In this document: positions 12,780 through 23,205 of the stretch, piece after piece
Numbering within the stretch: the first letter of the stretch is position 1
Layout: the number at the start of each line of letters is the position of its first letter
Source of the DNA: Buxus sempervirens
Taxonomy: Eukaryota; Streptophyta; Magnoliopsida; Buxales; Buxaceae
NCBI GenBank assembly: GCA_947561395.2
Contig: OX387183.1
Location: 55,473,915 to 55,537,914 of the forward strand
Reading direction: 5' to 3'
DNA: 64,000 bases
Notes under the pieces: model-generated
Seen by the model: the letters and a program-made list of their open reading frames with translations, nothing else
Told to the model about the DNA's origin: nothing
Database searches by the model: none
Made by a program: the position numbers and the translations under genes

Positions 12780-13597
12780 TACGTAATATTGAAATTATGA
12801 ATTTGATGTATATTAGCCTTTCTTCGGATTTTCTTTAAAAAATTTGTTGCTAGAAGCAAAAGAAGGATAAAGGCAAAAAGACATTTTTCATGAGATTTTA
12901 AAGATATGAAAAAAAAAAAAGGTTCTCATTTTATTGAGAAGCAATAATTGTTGCTTTTGCACGAGCAAACATATCACCTCTTTTTTTTCGATAAAGAAAC
13001 AAAAAATAAATTTATGAATGACTACTAAAAATGCTTTCACATTTTAAAAATAATTTTTGTTTTTAAAAACAATACCAAACAAAGCCATAATCTTGTTATC
13101 AAACATAAATATCAAATTTACTTTTTAATATTTTTTAATTTTTAGGAGGCTGTTTGGTAATGTTTTAAAAAGGGAATTGAATCATATATGGTTGGATTTG
13201 TAAAATGAGTCCAACTGTAACCAATGCCATGAAGCTACATGGAGCTGTATGGCAAGCACAATCTTGACAATTGTCAGTGTCTCATGACTATGCCTGCCAT
13301 ACAAGGCATGTGGCTGCATGGCATTGGCTACGACTGGAGGCTATTTTACAAGTCCAACTATAGATGATTCAAATCGAAGAAAAAGAAGATAGAGGCAACT
13401 TGCTTGATGTCAATAGCCTCCATGAACTAAGGGTGTTGATGGGATTGGACAAGCTTGGTCACCTATTGGTGGCGTTCATGGGGCCGGATTGGCAATATTT
13501 TAATGAAAAACGTGTTAGGGTGGACTTGGTCATGACTCATGTATAGAAATTATTGGGCTAGCCTAACCAATTGGATGTACATATTATATGTTATAAA
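12780..13597. other. Spacer with no gene
   Basis: Sequence between two small Helitrons. The open frame at 13364-13546 shows no recognisable domain and no splice context, and I do not call it a gene. Confidence 0.4.
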
Positions 13598-13943
13598 TCT
13601 ATACTCTATACAAAGAGAAGGCAGACTTGGGAAATGTGCCAAAAAATATGCCTTTTTCCAACCAATGTCATTTTGTATTTTATATTTAGGTGGACAACTT
13701 TGTCTATTTTTTTTTTCACATTTCAAAAGATACTCTTTAATAATTTGTTATCCCTTATGCATCCTAATTAATGTCATTTTTCAAAAGATACCATTTAATA
13801 ATTTCTTATCTCTTATAAGTCCCCAGCCATTTTTCCATTTTTCACTTTTCAAAAATGCCCATCAACAATTTTGGTATCCCTTACATATCCAAAATTTTGA
13901 TTTAGCATGTACAGCACGATGTACAGCACGTGCAATATGCCAG
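13598..13943 (+). mobile_element. Small non-autonomous Helitron-like element (H2)
   Basis: The left end is A|TCTATACTCTATACAAAG followed by ACTTGGGAAATGTGCCAA. The right end is GTACAGCACGTGCAATATGC then CAG|T, a variant of the CTAG|T terminus. Both ends match H1, H4 and the large element at 47849-51485. The element is 346 bp and non-coding, with internal repeats of TTTCAAAA(A/G)(A/G)TA. Confidence 0.65.
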
Positions 13944-14102
13944 TAATATTATAAATATAATGCTTTTATTTATAATATGTAATATGTGCATATAAAGTGC
14001 TTGAATTACGATTTGATTTTGAACCCATATAAGCCTTTGTTTTAATATTCTTATTAACATATTTCACAGAAAAATGTAAGTTTATAGGTTTCATTCTTGT
14101 AA

Positions 14103-14275
14103 CTAACAGGGTGCAAGTGCAGAACTGCATGTCGTGGGAATAAACAATTGCAAAACGGATTGATGTGTTTGAGAAGATTAATTAAATTTGGTGTTGCTGT
14201 TTAAGAGCTTGTGGGGAAAGTTGCACATTTTTTGTTGGCACGCTTCCCAAGGGGCGCCTGGCTTTATATATAGTA
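14103..14275 (-). mobile_element. Small Helitron-like element (H3), 5' end interrupted
   Basis: Read on the minus strand it ends GCACTTGCACCCTGTTAG|T. On the same strand its start should read TCTATACTATATATAAAG as in H4, but only TACTATATATAAAGCC is present, followed by GGCGCCCCTTGGGAAGCGTG. The missing first bases coincide with the CTAG terminus of another element at 14276. Confidence 0.6.
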
Positions 14276-14310
14276 CTAGCGGGCTATCACTGTGATGCAC
14301 GGGCATCGCA
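14276..14310 (-). mobile_element. 3' terminus of a second Helitron type
   Basis: On the minus strand this reads GATGCCCGTGCATC (5-bp stem, 4-base loop), then ACAGTGATAGCCCGCTAG and T, a textbook Helitron 3' end. A related hairpin, GATGCCCATGCATC, recurs at about 14617-14630 without the CTAG end. The other end of this element was not found. Confidence 0.5.
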
Positions 14311-16600
14311 TATAGAATTGAATCTATAATGGTAAATATAGTACACGTCTATACAGGCATTATTTTAGCAAAAGAATATTTATAAACCTGTGAATGATAA
14401 AAGGCAAACAACCAAACAATTTGGAATCCAAAAGTGGTTTATTTATGGGTATTTCAACAAACACTTGGTCGGCAATATCACTAAAACATAATTGGAAGAG
14501 TTACTCAATAGTATCACTGGCCAATCTATTGCCAAAAATACCATATAATCATACCACAATTATCAGATGACTTTGTTTTCCATATGTATATGCATATAGA
14601 TAATTTGGAAGGCCCATATGATGCATGGGCATCACATGTAGAATTTAATACTTGACTTTAGGGAGCTGGTTTGTTATTTTATATTTTGTGCATACAATGA
14701 AAGGCATTGTTGTCACTATTGTATTATTGAATATAAATCTTAGATGCTAAGGGTCTTCTTTTCCATTTTATTGAATCTGATTTATCTTATTTTATTGTTC
14801 TCTGCTTTGAAAATAGAGAAAGCAGCCAGCGGAAGGTTGGTGACTTTTCCATACAGGTGTCATCCATTCCCAAAGATTCATACAAAACATGTTCAGAAAC
14901 ACTTTGATTGTTTCATACACACTGGACTGGTCCAGTCCACACAGAAGTGAGTTTACATAGTGAATATTTTTACTGCAATACCTAAACATTACATTGCTGT
15001 TTACTTACATGGTTTAACTTGAAACATATCACTGCTCAACAATTAAGTAAATGAAAATCTCCTCAAGCAACTCGCATACTCTTGAATCATGGTAACCTGG
15101 CAAGCATTTTAGTAACTTTTATGAATACACTTTGTAAAAAACTACATATCTCCTTGCCAAGACAGTAAATATATTTAACAACATTGATAGCTATATTTGA
15201 TTTTGTACCCTTAGGCTGCTATGTAATCATTTTTGCTATGAACTCTACAATAGGAATCATACCCTGTGTAAGATAAGTAGCAATCACGAAATGATTCATT
15301 ATTGGTATCAAACATGCAAACCATCGGCTTCATGAAAGTTTCGGTAAAATAGCATCTTTGGATTGACATCCATCATCAGTCATGTAAAACATGAATGCCA
15401 AAAAGGCATATTTCGGTGCAATTTATCTTTCAACCACAAAAGTAGGCATCGAACATGAGTAGTTACAAAACCAAGAAAACCATTTTGTGTTTTTTTCCCA
15501 GGACTGAACGGTTCGGTGCACCAAAAAGTCATATCCTATGCATGTTATGAACAGAGCAGATCCTTCTGGTGTAACCATACATTATTCTTAATTTTCTTGA
15601 TTTGAGGAGCTTTCCTATAAGCTGCCATCAGGTTATGATCCATGTATAGAAGACTATGTAAAGAAATATTTCAATATAAAGGATGCCAAAAAGACTGAAA
15701 AACAACTCTTCGAGCATCAGGACCACTCTTAGAATTGGAGACTTCCAAGTGGAGACCAACCCCCAGCACCCAACTACTAAGAGCAAAACACAAAGCATAC
15801 TCTAACTGTAACATTTTTCATTTTTTATTTGATAATACACCTCCCTTGTTTCTCACATGGCAAGAATCATCTCTCTGTTTCATTTCCTAATTCTTTTGTC
15901 CAGTAACAAATAAGAACATATTGTTTCATTTCATATAATAAGAATGTAACTCATTGCCATCAAATATAACCGATGTAAGTCGTTAATAAAGGACTGCATA
16001 AAATACAAATTCCCTGTTATACATGATTATCAGTATAAAGACATACAAGGAATTCTTTATCCAAAAAAGGATTAACAGTCCACCCTAATGTGGTAACATA
16101 TCAAATGCCCATTAAAAAAATTCAGTTTAGGCTACATATGGTGTTGATAAATAACTGCTTTTTGATAAGCATGCCAGCATCAACATGTATCTGGTTCCAA
16201 TATCCCAATCTATCAATGGCATTAGGATACTTGAGTCGTATTCAGAAGCATTCAAAGCTAGCATATGTCAACCTTCAGAGGTTCGTACTTTATGGTTTTA
16301 ACAAACAAAAACAAATAAGTAAAACTACATGCGTTTTATAAAAGATTTCACAATGATATAGATGCTGATAATTGTATCATCTCACCATGTGGCGTGCAAC
16401 TCCTATATCTAAGCCTATGTCAACTGTTATGCTTTAGATATGGACAAAAAATGATGAGAAGAGTAATAAAATATAAGTAACTAAGAAGCCACCCATTACA
16501 ATAATAATATGATAAAGGGTCATACTACAATTTCGACTTAAAGGATGATGAAGGGTCATAGTTAAAAGCTGAAGAAAAGGGATTTGGCAAAATGAACAAA
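14311..16600. other. Intergenic DNA, no supported gene
   Basis: AT-rich sequence. An open frame at 14744-14950 and its antisense (14792-14989) have no recognisable domain. The first part may belong to the Helitron ending at 14276. Confidence 0.4.
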
Positions 16601-17033
16601 CAAAAAAAAATTACCTCAAGCAGAAAGAATGGTGGCATACTTAGCGTGACACCATTACATTGCCATTCAATAAAGCAGTGGTAAAACATTGTGGAATATT
16701 TATCAATAAAAAAAGGGCAGTCGTTGGAACGACAATTAAATTGTAATTGAAGGTGATGGAGTAGATAAATACCTATTATTCATGATCTTGGCCGATATTT
16801 TCTTCTTTGAAGCTTTGCATTGTAGTATTCTGCATGACTAATTAGCAATTAGACATATAAATTGTTAATTTAAATTTGAAGTTGGAATTGACTATGAAAG
16901 TGACATGACAGAGTGAAAATTAGGTAAAAATAAATAAGTTATACCCTTGGCAACTCTTGACATCCAGTTGTGACTTACCTGAACATGACAACCTGGGTGC
17001 TTCTCATCGGATCTTTGGAGTGACTATAACTGA
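16601..17033 (-). other. Exon-like pieces downstream of the possible 17-kb gene
   Basis: On the minus strand, exon candidates at 17059-16979 and 16829-16773 have good acceptors (TTTTCAG, CATGCAG) and donors (CAG|GTAAGT, TAG|GTATTT), and another donor lies at 16615. They support a minus-strand transcript even though the coding frame is unclear. Confidence 0.35.
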
Positions 17034-18074
17034 TCAAGAACTTGAAGACTCCATCAACACTGAAAATTAACTTAAAAATTCAGGAATTACAGAAACTAAA
17101 ATGAGGGCAAAGATATATAATTCTTCAGTACCCAAACATTTGTTTCACCCCCTTCAACTGATCAACACAAACCAAACAAACAAAAACAGAATAGAAAAAA
17201 ATATTCGAAACTCCATTTGAGAAGAAGAAGAGAACTTACGTGGAACCGGCTGAGTCGGAAGTTTGAGAGGAGTTGAGATGGGCTTTGCATCGTTAGATGC
17301 TGAAAGATTATGATTGCGAGAGATTTGGATGGCACTCAACTCTAAGGTTAGAAAACCTAGCTATGAAATCGAGTTAGTCCTCAAAGACGATCTGATTAGC
17401 TACTCGTTCTAAGAAAGCAGAGATTGGAGGAGTTAGTAATAGGCCATTCGTTGGAAAAGGGACACTAAAAAAATAAATAAATTATGAAACACACAATGCT
17501 GTAACCGAAGACAAATTTTAACAGAAAGCACATCGACACAGGAACTTCATGTGCTCTGTTCCGGTACTGAAGGCACATCAACACAGGAACTTTAACAGAA
17601 GGCAGACAATTACTTTACAGTTTACACAATCACACAAAGAATCGAGAGAAGAAGATTGAAAAACCAAAGTGGCGGAATCCAAAACCCTAAAAAGCTAGTA
17701 AAATGGGATCATAAGGAAACAAAAAAATAAACGAAGACTTAGTCGTAATTTGACAGGTGATAAGCATGATACCTGACCGGTTCGCGTATCTCTGGACCTT
17801 ATCGTCGTTGAGTCGACGATTTCGGTTTACCTTCTGAGAATTCGGGATGGCGGTGATAGTAGATATTCGTCGATGAGGACCTGAAGCAGCACTCAAAGCA
17901 CCTCCATGGAGTTTCGGTGGTTTGATGCAGAGATTCTTGCAAGAGAGACCGATCCGAGCAGAGGGGGCAGTGGCGGAGCTGGTATTCGTCGATGAGGCGA
18001 AGTTTGGCTAGGGTTTTCTCTTGGCCGGTGCGAGTGCAGAACAAGAGTTTCGGTGAGTTGGGCGGGTTGAACAT
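17034..18074 (-). CDS. Possible small three-exon gene, function unknown
   Basis: A spliced minus-strand frame can be read from the ATG at 18074. Exon 1 is 18074-17831 (donor GAAG|GTAAAC), exon 2 is 17341-17240 (acceptor CCTTAG, donor CCAC|GTAAGT) and exon 3 runs from 17059 to a stop at 17034, giving 123 residues. Exon 1 contains a CPLC pair and a CFECC cluster, spaced like a small metal site; exon 2 is Ser/Pro/Thr-rich. Exon 3 continues to a good donor at 16979, and further exon-like pieces (16829-16773, and a donor at 16615) follow. The stop would then lie upstream of later introns, which argues for a non-coding or nonsense-mediated-decay-prone transcript, or for a wrong frame. I recognise no family. 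Confidence 0.3.
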
Positions 18075-18162
18075 TCCAGAAAAACCTCACCGACCATCCG
18101 GAAAGGAAAATGGGGATGGAGAGAAGAGAGAATCGGGGAGGAGGTTTGGACGCCCGAGGCGG

Positions 18163-18205
18163 CCACGTCAGCCCGATAAATTTCAAGGAAGATTTGGTGA
18201 CGTGG
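18163..18205. promoter_or_regulatory. Inverted pair of ACGT-core boxes plus CCAAT
   Basis: CCACGTCA (18163-18170) and its reverse complement TGACGTGG (18198-18205) face each other, and CCAAT follows directly at 18206-18210. ACGT-core elements are bound by plant bZIP factors. The site lies between the possible minus-strand gene and the EF-1alpha copy 2 leader and could serve either. Confidence 0.5.
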
Positions 18206-18293
18206 CCAATCATCAACCGTTGATTCACATCGACGACTGAAAGCGGAACAACAGCGTAGACCATTGGATCGAATGATCCAACGGCATAGAGGT

Positions 18294-18301
18294 AACCCTA
18301 A
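18294..18301 (+). promoter_or_regulatory. Telo-box in the EF-1alpha copy 2 promoter
   Basis: AACCCTAA lies about 130 bases upstream of the predicted leader-exon donor. Such telo-boxes are known in plant EF-1alpha and ribosomal-protein promoters and favour expression in dividing cells. Confidence 0.6.
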
Positions 18302-19525
18302 TTCTAGGTTAGAGGAGGCCTGCTTTAAGTTGACGATGCTCCTGCATGTTCTACTCTCGTTTGGTTTCTATCTACACTCCCTTCCGCGGCGAGAGCTTTT
18401 AGCGAGGCGGTTTTTGGGTTTCTTCTTCCAAGGGTAAGCTATTTGGGCAACAATCTACAAATTCTATTTTGATTTGTAGTTTTCTTATCGGTTTTAAGAT
18501 TTTTTCTGAGTTTAATCACCAATTCCCTTGATTATAGTTGTATTTGCTTTGGTTGGGATCAGTTCTGCATTGTTCTGCTAAAGGTTGGATTTAGGATCTA
18601 ATGGGTTTTGATAAATTTTCTGTTGAAGCTCAGATCTATGAAACTCTGGTTATTGATTGTAATCTTAGATGTTGTTTGTGTTTTCTCTGATATTGGTTCC
18701 ATTCTCGTGCAATCGTGGATTCGTCTTAATGCTAGCTGGTTTTATATTCTTTGGGTGAAGCGATTTATTTTATGGACTCGGATCGGATTATTATGTTCTA
18801 TGGTTTGCTTTTATTTTTTGTGGATTTGATGGGATTAATTTATTGTTCTCGATTACCGTCTAACTTGTTTTGTTCATTCAGATGTTTTTCTGATCTTTAA
18901 CCTTTAATTATTTCGAATATTATTTAGATTCGTCTTTCATGTTCTACTTATAGATCTAATATTATGCCTCTATGTTGAATCTTGCCGTCTTTTTTTTAGT
19001 TTTTTCCTTTTAACGATGCTAGACAACATTCTTGTAAAGGGTTACCAGTCTGTGTTTCTTTAAGCAATAAACATCCATTGAAGATGATAGTCGTAGTTCA
19101 TCATATTGGTGTGTGGTAGGAATTTTTTTAGGTTGATTATATAGCATTAACATGATCATTGTTGTGGTGGCCTGTTTTATGTGTAACTAATAAACCTGAT
19201 ACTGTTCAATAGAGAGCTAGGTTTGGAGTTATTAATTGTTAGTCTGAATAGTTTTCTAAATTCAACATCTTGCAGCTATCTCCTTTTTAATACAGGATGC
19301 TAGCAGTGATATTAATTGTTCGGTTATATGCACCAGGAAATGAACTAATAATAACCAGTTTTTGTATTTTTTTTCTTACTAGTTTTGTAGTTTGTGCTGT
19401 TTCATAAAAAATTTGGAACTTTTTATTGTCCGCTTAAACCATTTCATCGTATTATCGTTGTTTCAAAGATTATGGTCTGTGCTGTGTTTTTGTTTTTCAT
19501 TACTGCAGCTTGTTGAAAATTTGCA
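18302..19525 (+). other. 5' UTR exon and leader intron of EF-1alpha copy 2
   Basis: A short leader exon ends at 18433 (CCAAGG|GTAAGC). A T-rich 1,075-bp intron runs from 18434 to 19508 (ACTGCAG), followed by 17 bases of leader before the ATG. The open frame at 18608-18829 lies inside the intron and is not a gene. Confidence 0.7.
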
Positions 19526-20993
19526 ATGGGTAAGGAGAAGTTTCACATTAACATTGTGGTCATTGGCCATGTTGACTCTGGCAAGTCAACCACCACTGGC
19601 CATTTGATCTACAAGTTGGGCGGTATTGACAAGCGTGTCATTGAGAGATTTGAGAAGGAGGCTGCTGAGATGAACAAACGTTCATTTAAGTATGCCTGGG
19701 TGTTGGACAAGCTCAAGGCCGAGCGTGAGCGTGGTATCACCATCGACATTGCCCTGTGGAAGTTTGAGACTACCAAATACTACTGCACGGTTATTGATGC
19801 TCCTGGACATCGTGATTTTATCAAGAACATGATCACTGGTACCTCACAGGCTGACTGTGCCGTTCTCATCATTGACTCCACCACTGGTGGTTTTGAAGCC
19901 GGTATTTCCAAAGACGGTCAGACTCGTGAGCATGCTTTGCTTGCTTTCACCCTTGGTGTTAAGCAGATGATTTGCTGCTGCAACAAGGTGAGTTCTGGAA
20001 AATTTTTTGTAATTGGTATGCTGATATCGCATTTCTTATATATCTATTTCCTCTTTAAGGATTGTTAGTTTAATTTGAAACCGAAATTTACTTCTTTATT
20101 CTCTGTTGCAGATGGATGCCACCACACCAAAGTACTCCAAGGCAAGGTACGATGAAATCGTGAAGGAAGTCTCTTCTTATCTTAAGAAGGTTGGATACAA
20201 CCCTGACAAGATCCCCTTCGTCCCCATCTCTGGATTTGAGGGTGACAACATGATTGAGAGATCTACCAACCTTGACTGGTACAAGGGCCCAACCCTCCTT
20301 GAGGCTCTTGACCAGATCAACGAGCCCAAGAGACCAACAGACAAGCCACTCCGACTTCCTCTTCAGGATGTTTATAAGATCGGTGGTATTGGCACTGTCC
20401 CAGTGGGACGTGTTGAGACTGGTGTCCTCAAGCCTGGTATGGTCGTCACATTCGGCCCTACTGGACTGACAACTGAAGTTAAGTCGGTGGAGATGCACCA
20501 TGAGGCTCTTCAGGAGGCTCTTCCCGGAGACAATGTCGGCTTCAATGTTAAGAATGTTGCTGTCAAGGATCTGAAGCGTGGATTCGTCGCATCGAACTCC
20601 AAGGATGATCCCGCAAAGGAGGCAGCCAACTTCACCTCCCAGGTCATTATTATGAACCACCCAGGTCAGATCGGAAACGGTTACGCACCAGTCCTCGACT
20701 GTCACACATGCCACATTGCCGTGAAATTTGCTGAGATCATGACCAAGATTGATAGGCGGTCTGGCAAGGAGCTTGAGAAGGAGCCCAAGTTCTTGAAGAA
20801 TGGTGATGCTGGGTTCGTGAAGATGATTCCCACCAAGCCCATGGTTGTGGAGACTTTCTCCGAGTACCCACCTCTTGGTCGTTTTGCTGTGAGGGATATG
20901 CGCCAAACCGTGGCTGTTGGAGTCATCAAGAATGTGGAGAAGAAGGATCCATCTGGTGCTAAGGTCACCAAATCTGCTGCCAAGAAAAAATGA
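19526..20993 (+). CDS. EF1A: Elongation factor 1-alpha, copy 2
   Basis: Second eEF1A gene, with exons 19526-19987 and 20112-20993 separated by a 124-bp intron at the same phase-0 position inside NKMD. It encodes 447 residues identical to copy 1, with all GTPase motifs present ([17 protein letters not shown]). Coding DNA differs from copy 1 at only a small number of mostly third positions (for example GTC/GTT at residue 16 and CTA/CTC near 20296), and the short intron is nearly identical too. The leader intron and 3' UTR are much more diverged. The promoter carries a telo-box at 18294. The pair is a dispersed tandem duplicate in the same orientation, 18.9 kb apart. Confidence 0.97.
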
Positions 20994-23205
20994 AACGTGT
21001 GGTGGTGGAGAGGCAGTTTGTCAGAGTCGTCTATGGTTAGTATTAGTCTTGTTCTATTTTGTCTTTGTAGGTTTTGTATCGGTGTCTATCACCATATTTG
21101 CAGTTCACTCGCCTTGCGTGTTGCGGCTCCAAGCAGTCGGATGCAGACGTGGGTGCTGGATAGGCGGTGGCAAGAGTTCTGAGTTCTTTCCGTTTTGGCG
21201 TGTCTTGGTTGGATAATACTTTGTTGAGTTCTTTATAGGCTAAAAAGTTTTTCCCTTGGAGATGAAACTTAATCAATCTATTTGTTAATTATGTCATTCT
21301 AGATTTTGATTTCTCAATTCCATTCCCATTACCATTATCAGTTGTGAAGTGGTTTGTTTTTATCCGAATAAATTTTTTTTTGGCAATCACTTGTGCCTTT
21401 CTGGGCTCATTTCATGGAGCCTAGGAGAGCAGGTTGTGGACCTTGTGGTGGTGCACGGCATGAGGTGGTGGTTGTATTCAAAAGAAAGGTTAAGGATTCA
21501 GTTTTTACAGATTGCTGAATTTCTGTGAAAGCATTCGCGGAATGAGATTTACAGCCTTATTTGAGGAATTGAAAATTTGTTTCCTTCGTAAATAGTTATC
21601 AGAACTAAGAATGGGGTTGTGCACGAAGGCAGAATTCAAAAAATGGTTTCCTCTGGAAATACTAGTGAGAACTTGAATGAAGCTGTGCACATAGGAGGCT
21701 TATATTTCTTTTTTGGGGTGAAAATTTCATGTTTGTTTTACTATGATTTCCTCTGAAAAAATTAGAGAACTTTTGCTTGTGGTGTAAAAGTCATTTTCAT
21801 TCATGCCCTATTTAATTCCTTAGTGTATTTTTTTTTATGTTTATCATTTGTGCACAAGTTAATGGAGTTTTTGGCATTTTCCGAACATCAGTTTCTATGT
21901 ATATTGACATATCTCAGGAGTGTAAATGTAACTAATCCTTGTTTAAAACTCTCTTAAAATTTTAAAAGACTATTATATCCCCAATAGTTACTAATAATTA
22001 ATTTCCAGGGTAAATATAGTATCATTCCGCACCCGCTAGTTCTAAGAAAACCAAACCACATACGGATTCTTCACATATCATTGTCATCATCTCCAAAAGC
22101 TTATTCCCCTCTAAGTGGGTTCAATGACACAAATCTTGTTTTTCCATCCTGTTTTGAAAGTTTGTATCAAAAATCATATCTTCAATTAATTTACGTTTTT
22201 GAAAGTCTGTGTTTTATTAACTCCATCCATGTAACACACATTATATTTCATAAAATAAAAACAGAAAGAACAAAGAAGAAACTAGAGATGCATTTGATTG
22301 TATGCAAACTTCATCCTTTAAAGGGAGAGTTCTTTCCCTAGTTCAATGTTGACTTTAGTTTGAAGTTATCATATGTTTAATTTTCTGATCCATCTATCAT
22401 GCGATGCTTGTTATATAGCACAACTGATTCAAGAAAATGAAACCAAGAGCATTCTAACTGTGAGGTTCTTTCTCGCTAAGAAAACATACTGAGATGAAAA
22501 AAAAGAAAATGAAATGGAGACAAACCATTCTCATGACAAGCACTTTAATATATAGGCCATAGTAATGATTAAAACTCATTCATTGTGTAGTAAGCATCAA
22601 CCCCATTTACTTCAAAATTTCCTTTAGGTCTTTTTATTGATTGGCTGTGGTTCAGTGTAGATCACTTCTATGAAAGTGACTCAAGACCTGATGATGCATT
22701 CACCGTCTAACTCTCCTTTGGATCCACCTTGCCCCACCTAACCATCAATTAGCAGCTATCTAATGGTGAATATTAATTTAATCTTGACTATGTATGTGGG
22801 TCTCACTGTAAACATTCATGACCTAATCACCTTCTGTGTTATTCTAGGTGTTGGGTTCCAATCTCAACTACAATTTGGTGAATGCTACAACTCAGCCCCC
22901 TCATGTTTTCTTAAACTTAAAGGGACAGACTACCTGAAGCAATGGCCACCAATGAAAACACATAGGAGTTGTTCTCCCACCTAATGATTTCATCTGCCAT
23001 ACCACTTAGATCAGTTAGCTCCCGCCCTTTTTTAAAACAATATTTATAACTAAACTTCTACAAATTCTTGAAATTTGGACATTGCTGATTCCTTGTTAGA
23101 ATAACTTCGCAAGATTTCGCAAGTGAACTTGTGTTCTAGCCAGAAATACACGATTCTGTTCTTAACTCAGGCTTGTGCACGGTTGATCCATCTGGGTATA
23201 GAGAA
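20994..23205. other. EF-1alpha 3' UTR and spacer before IRX9
   Basis: About 250 bases match the copy 1 3' UTR in patches. The remainder is AT-rich. An acceptor-like TTAACTCAG (ending 23170) just before the IRX9 start may close a 5' UTR intron of that gene. No other gene is seen. Confidence 0.5.

Noticed and set aside
13364..13946. Overlapping open frames in the 13-kb region
   Set aside because: They overlap the H2 Helitron or low-complexity DNA and show no protein-like composition.
20088..20906. Long minus-strand open frame opposite EF-1alpha copy 2 (272 codons)
   Set aside because: It is the antisense shadow of a highly biased coding exon; a similar antisense frame lies opposite copy 1 and has no independent features.
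22081..22984. Open frames upstream of IRX9
   Set aside because: Short, without family resemblance or consistent splice sites; probably chance frames.
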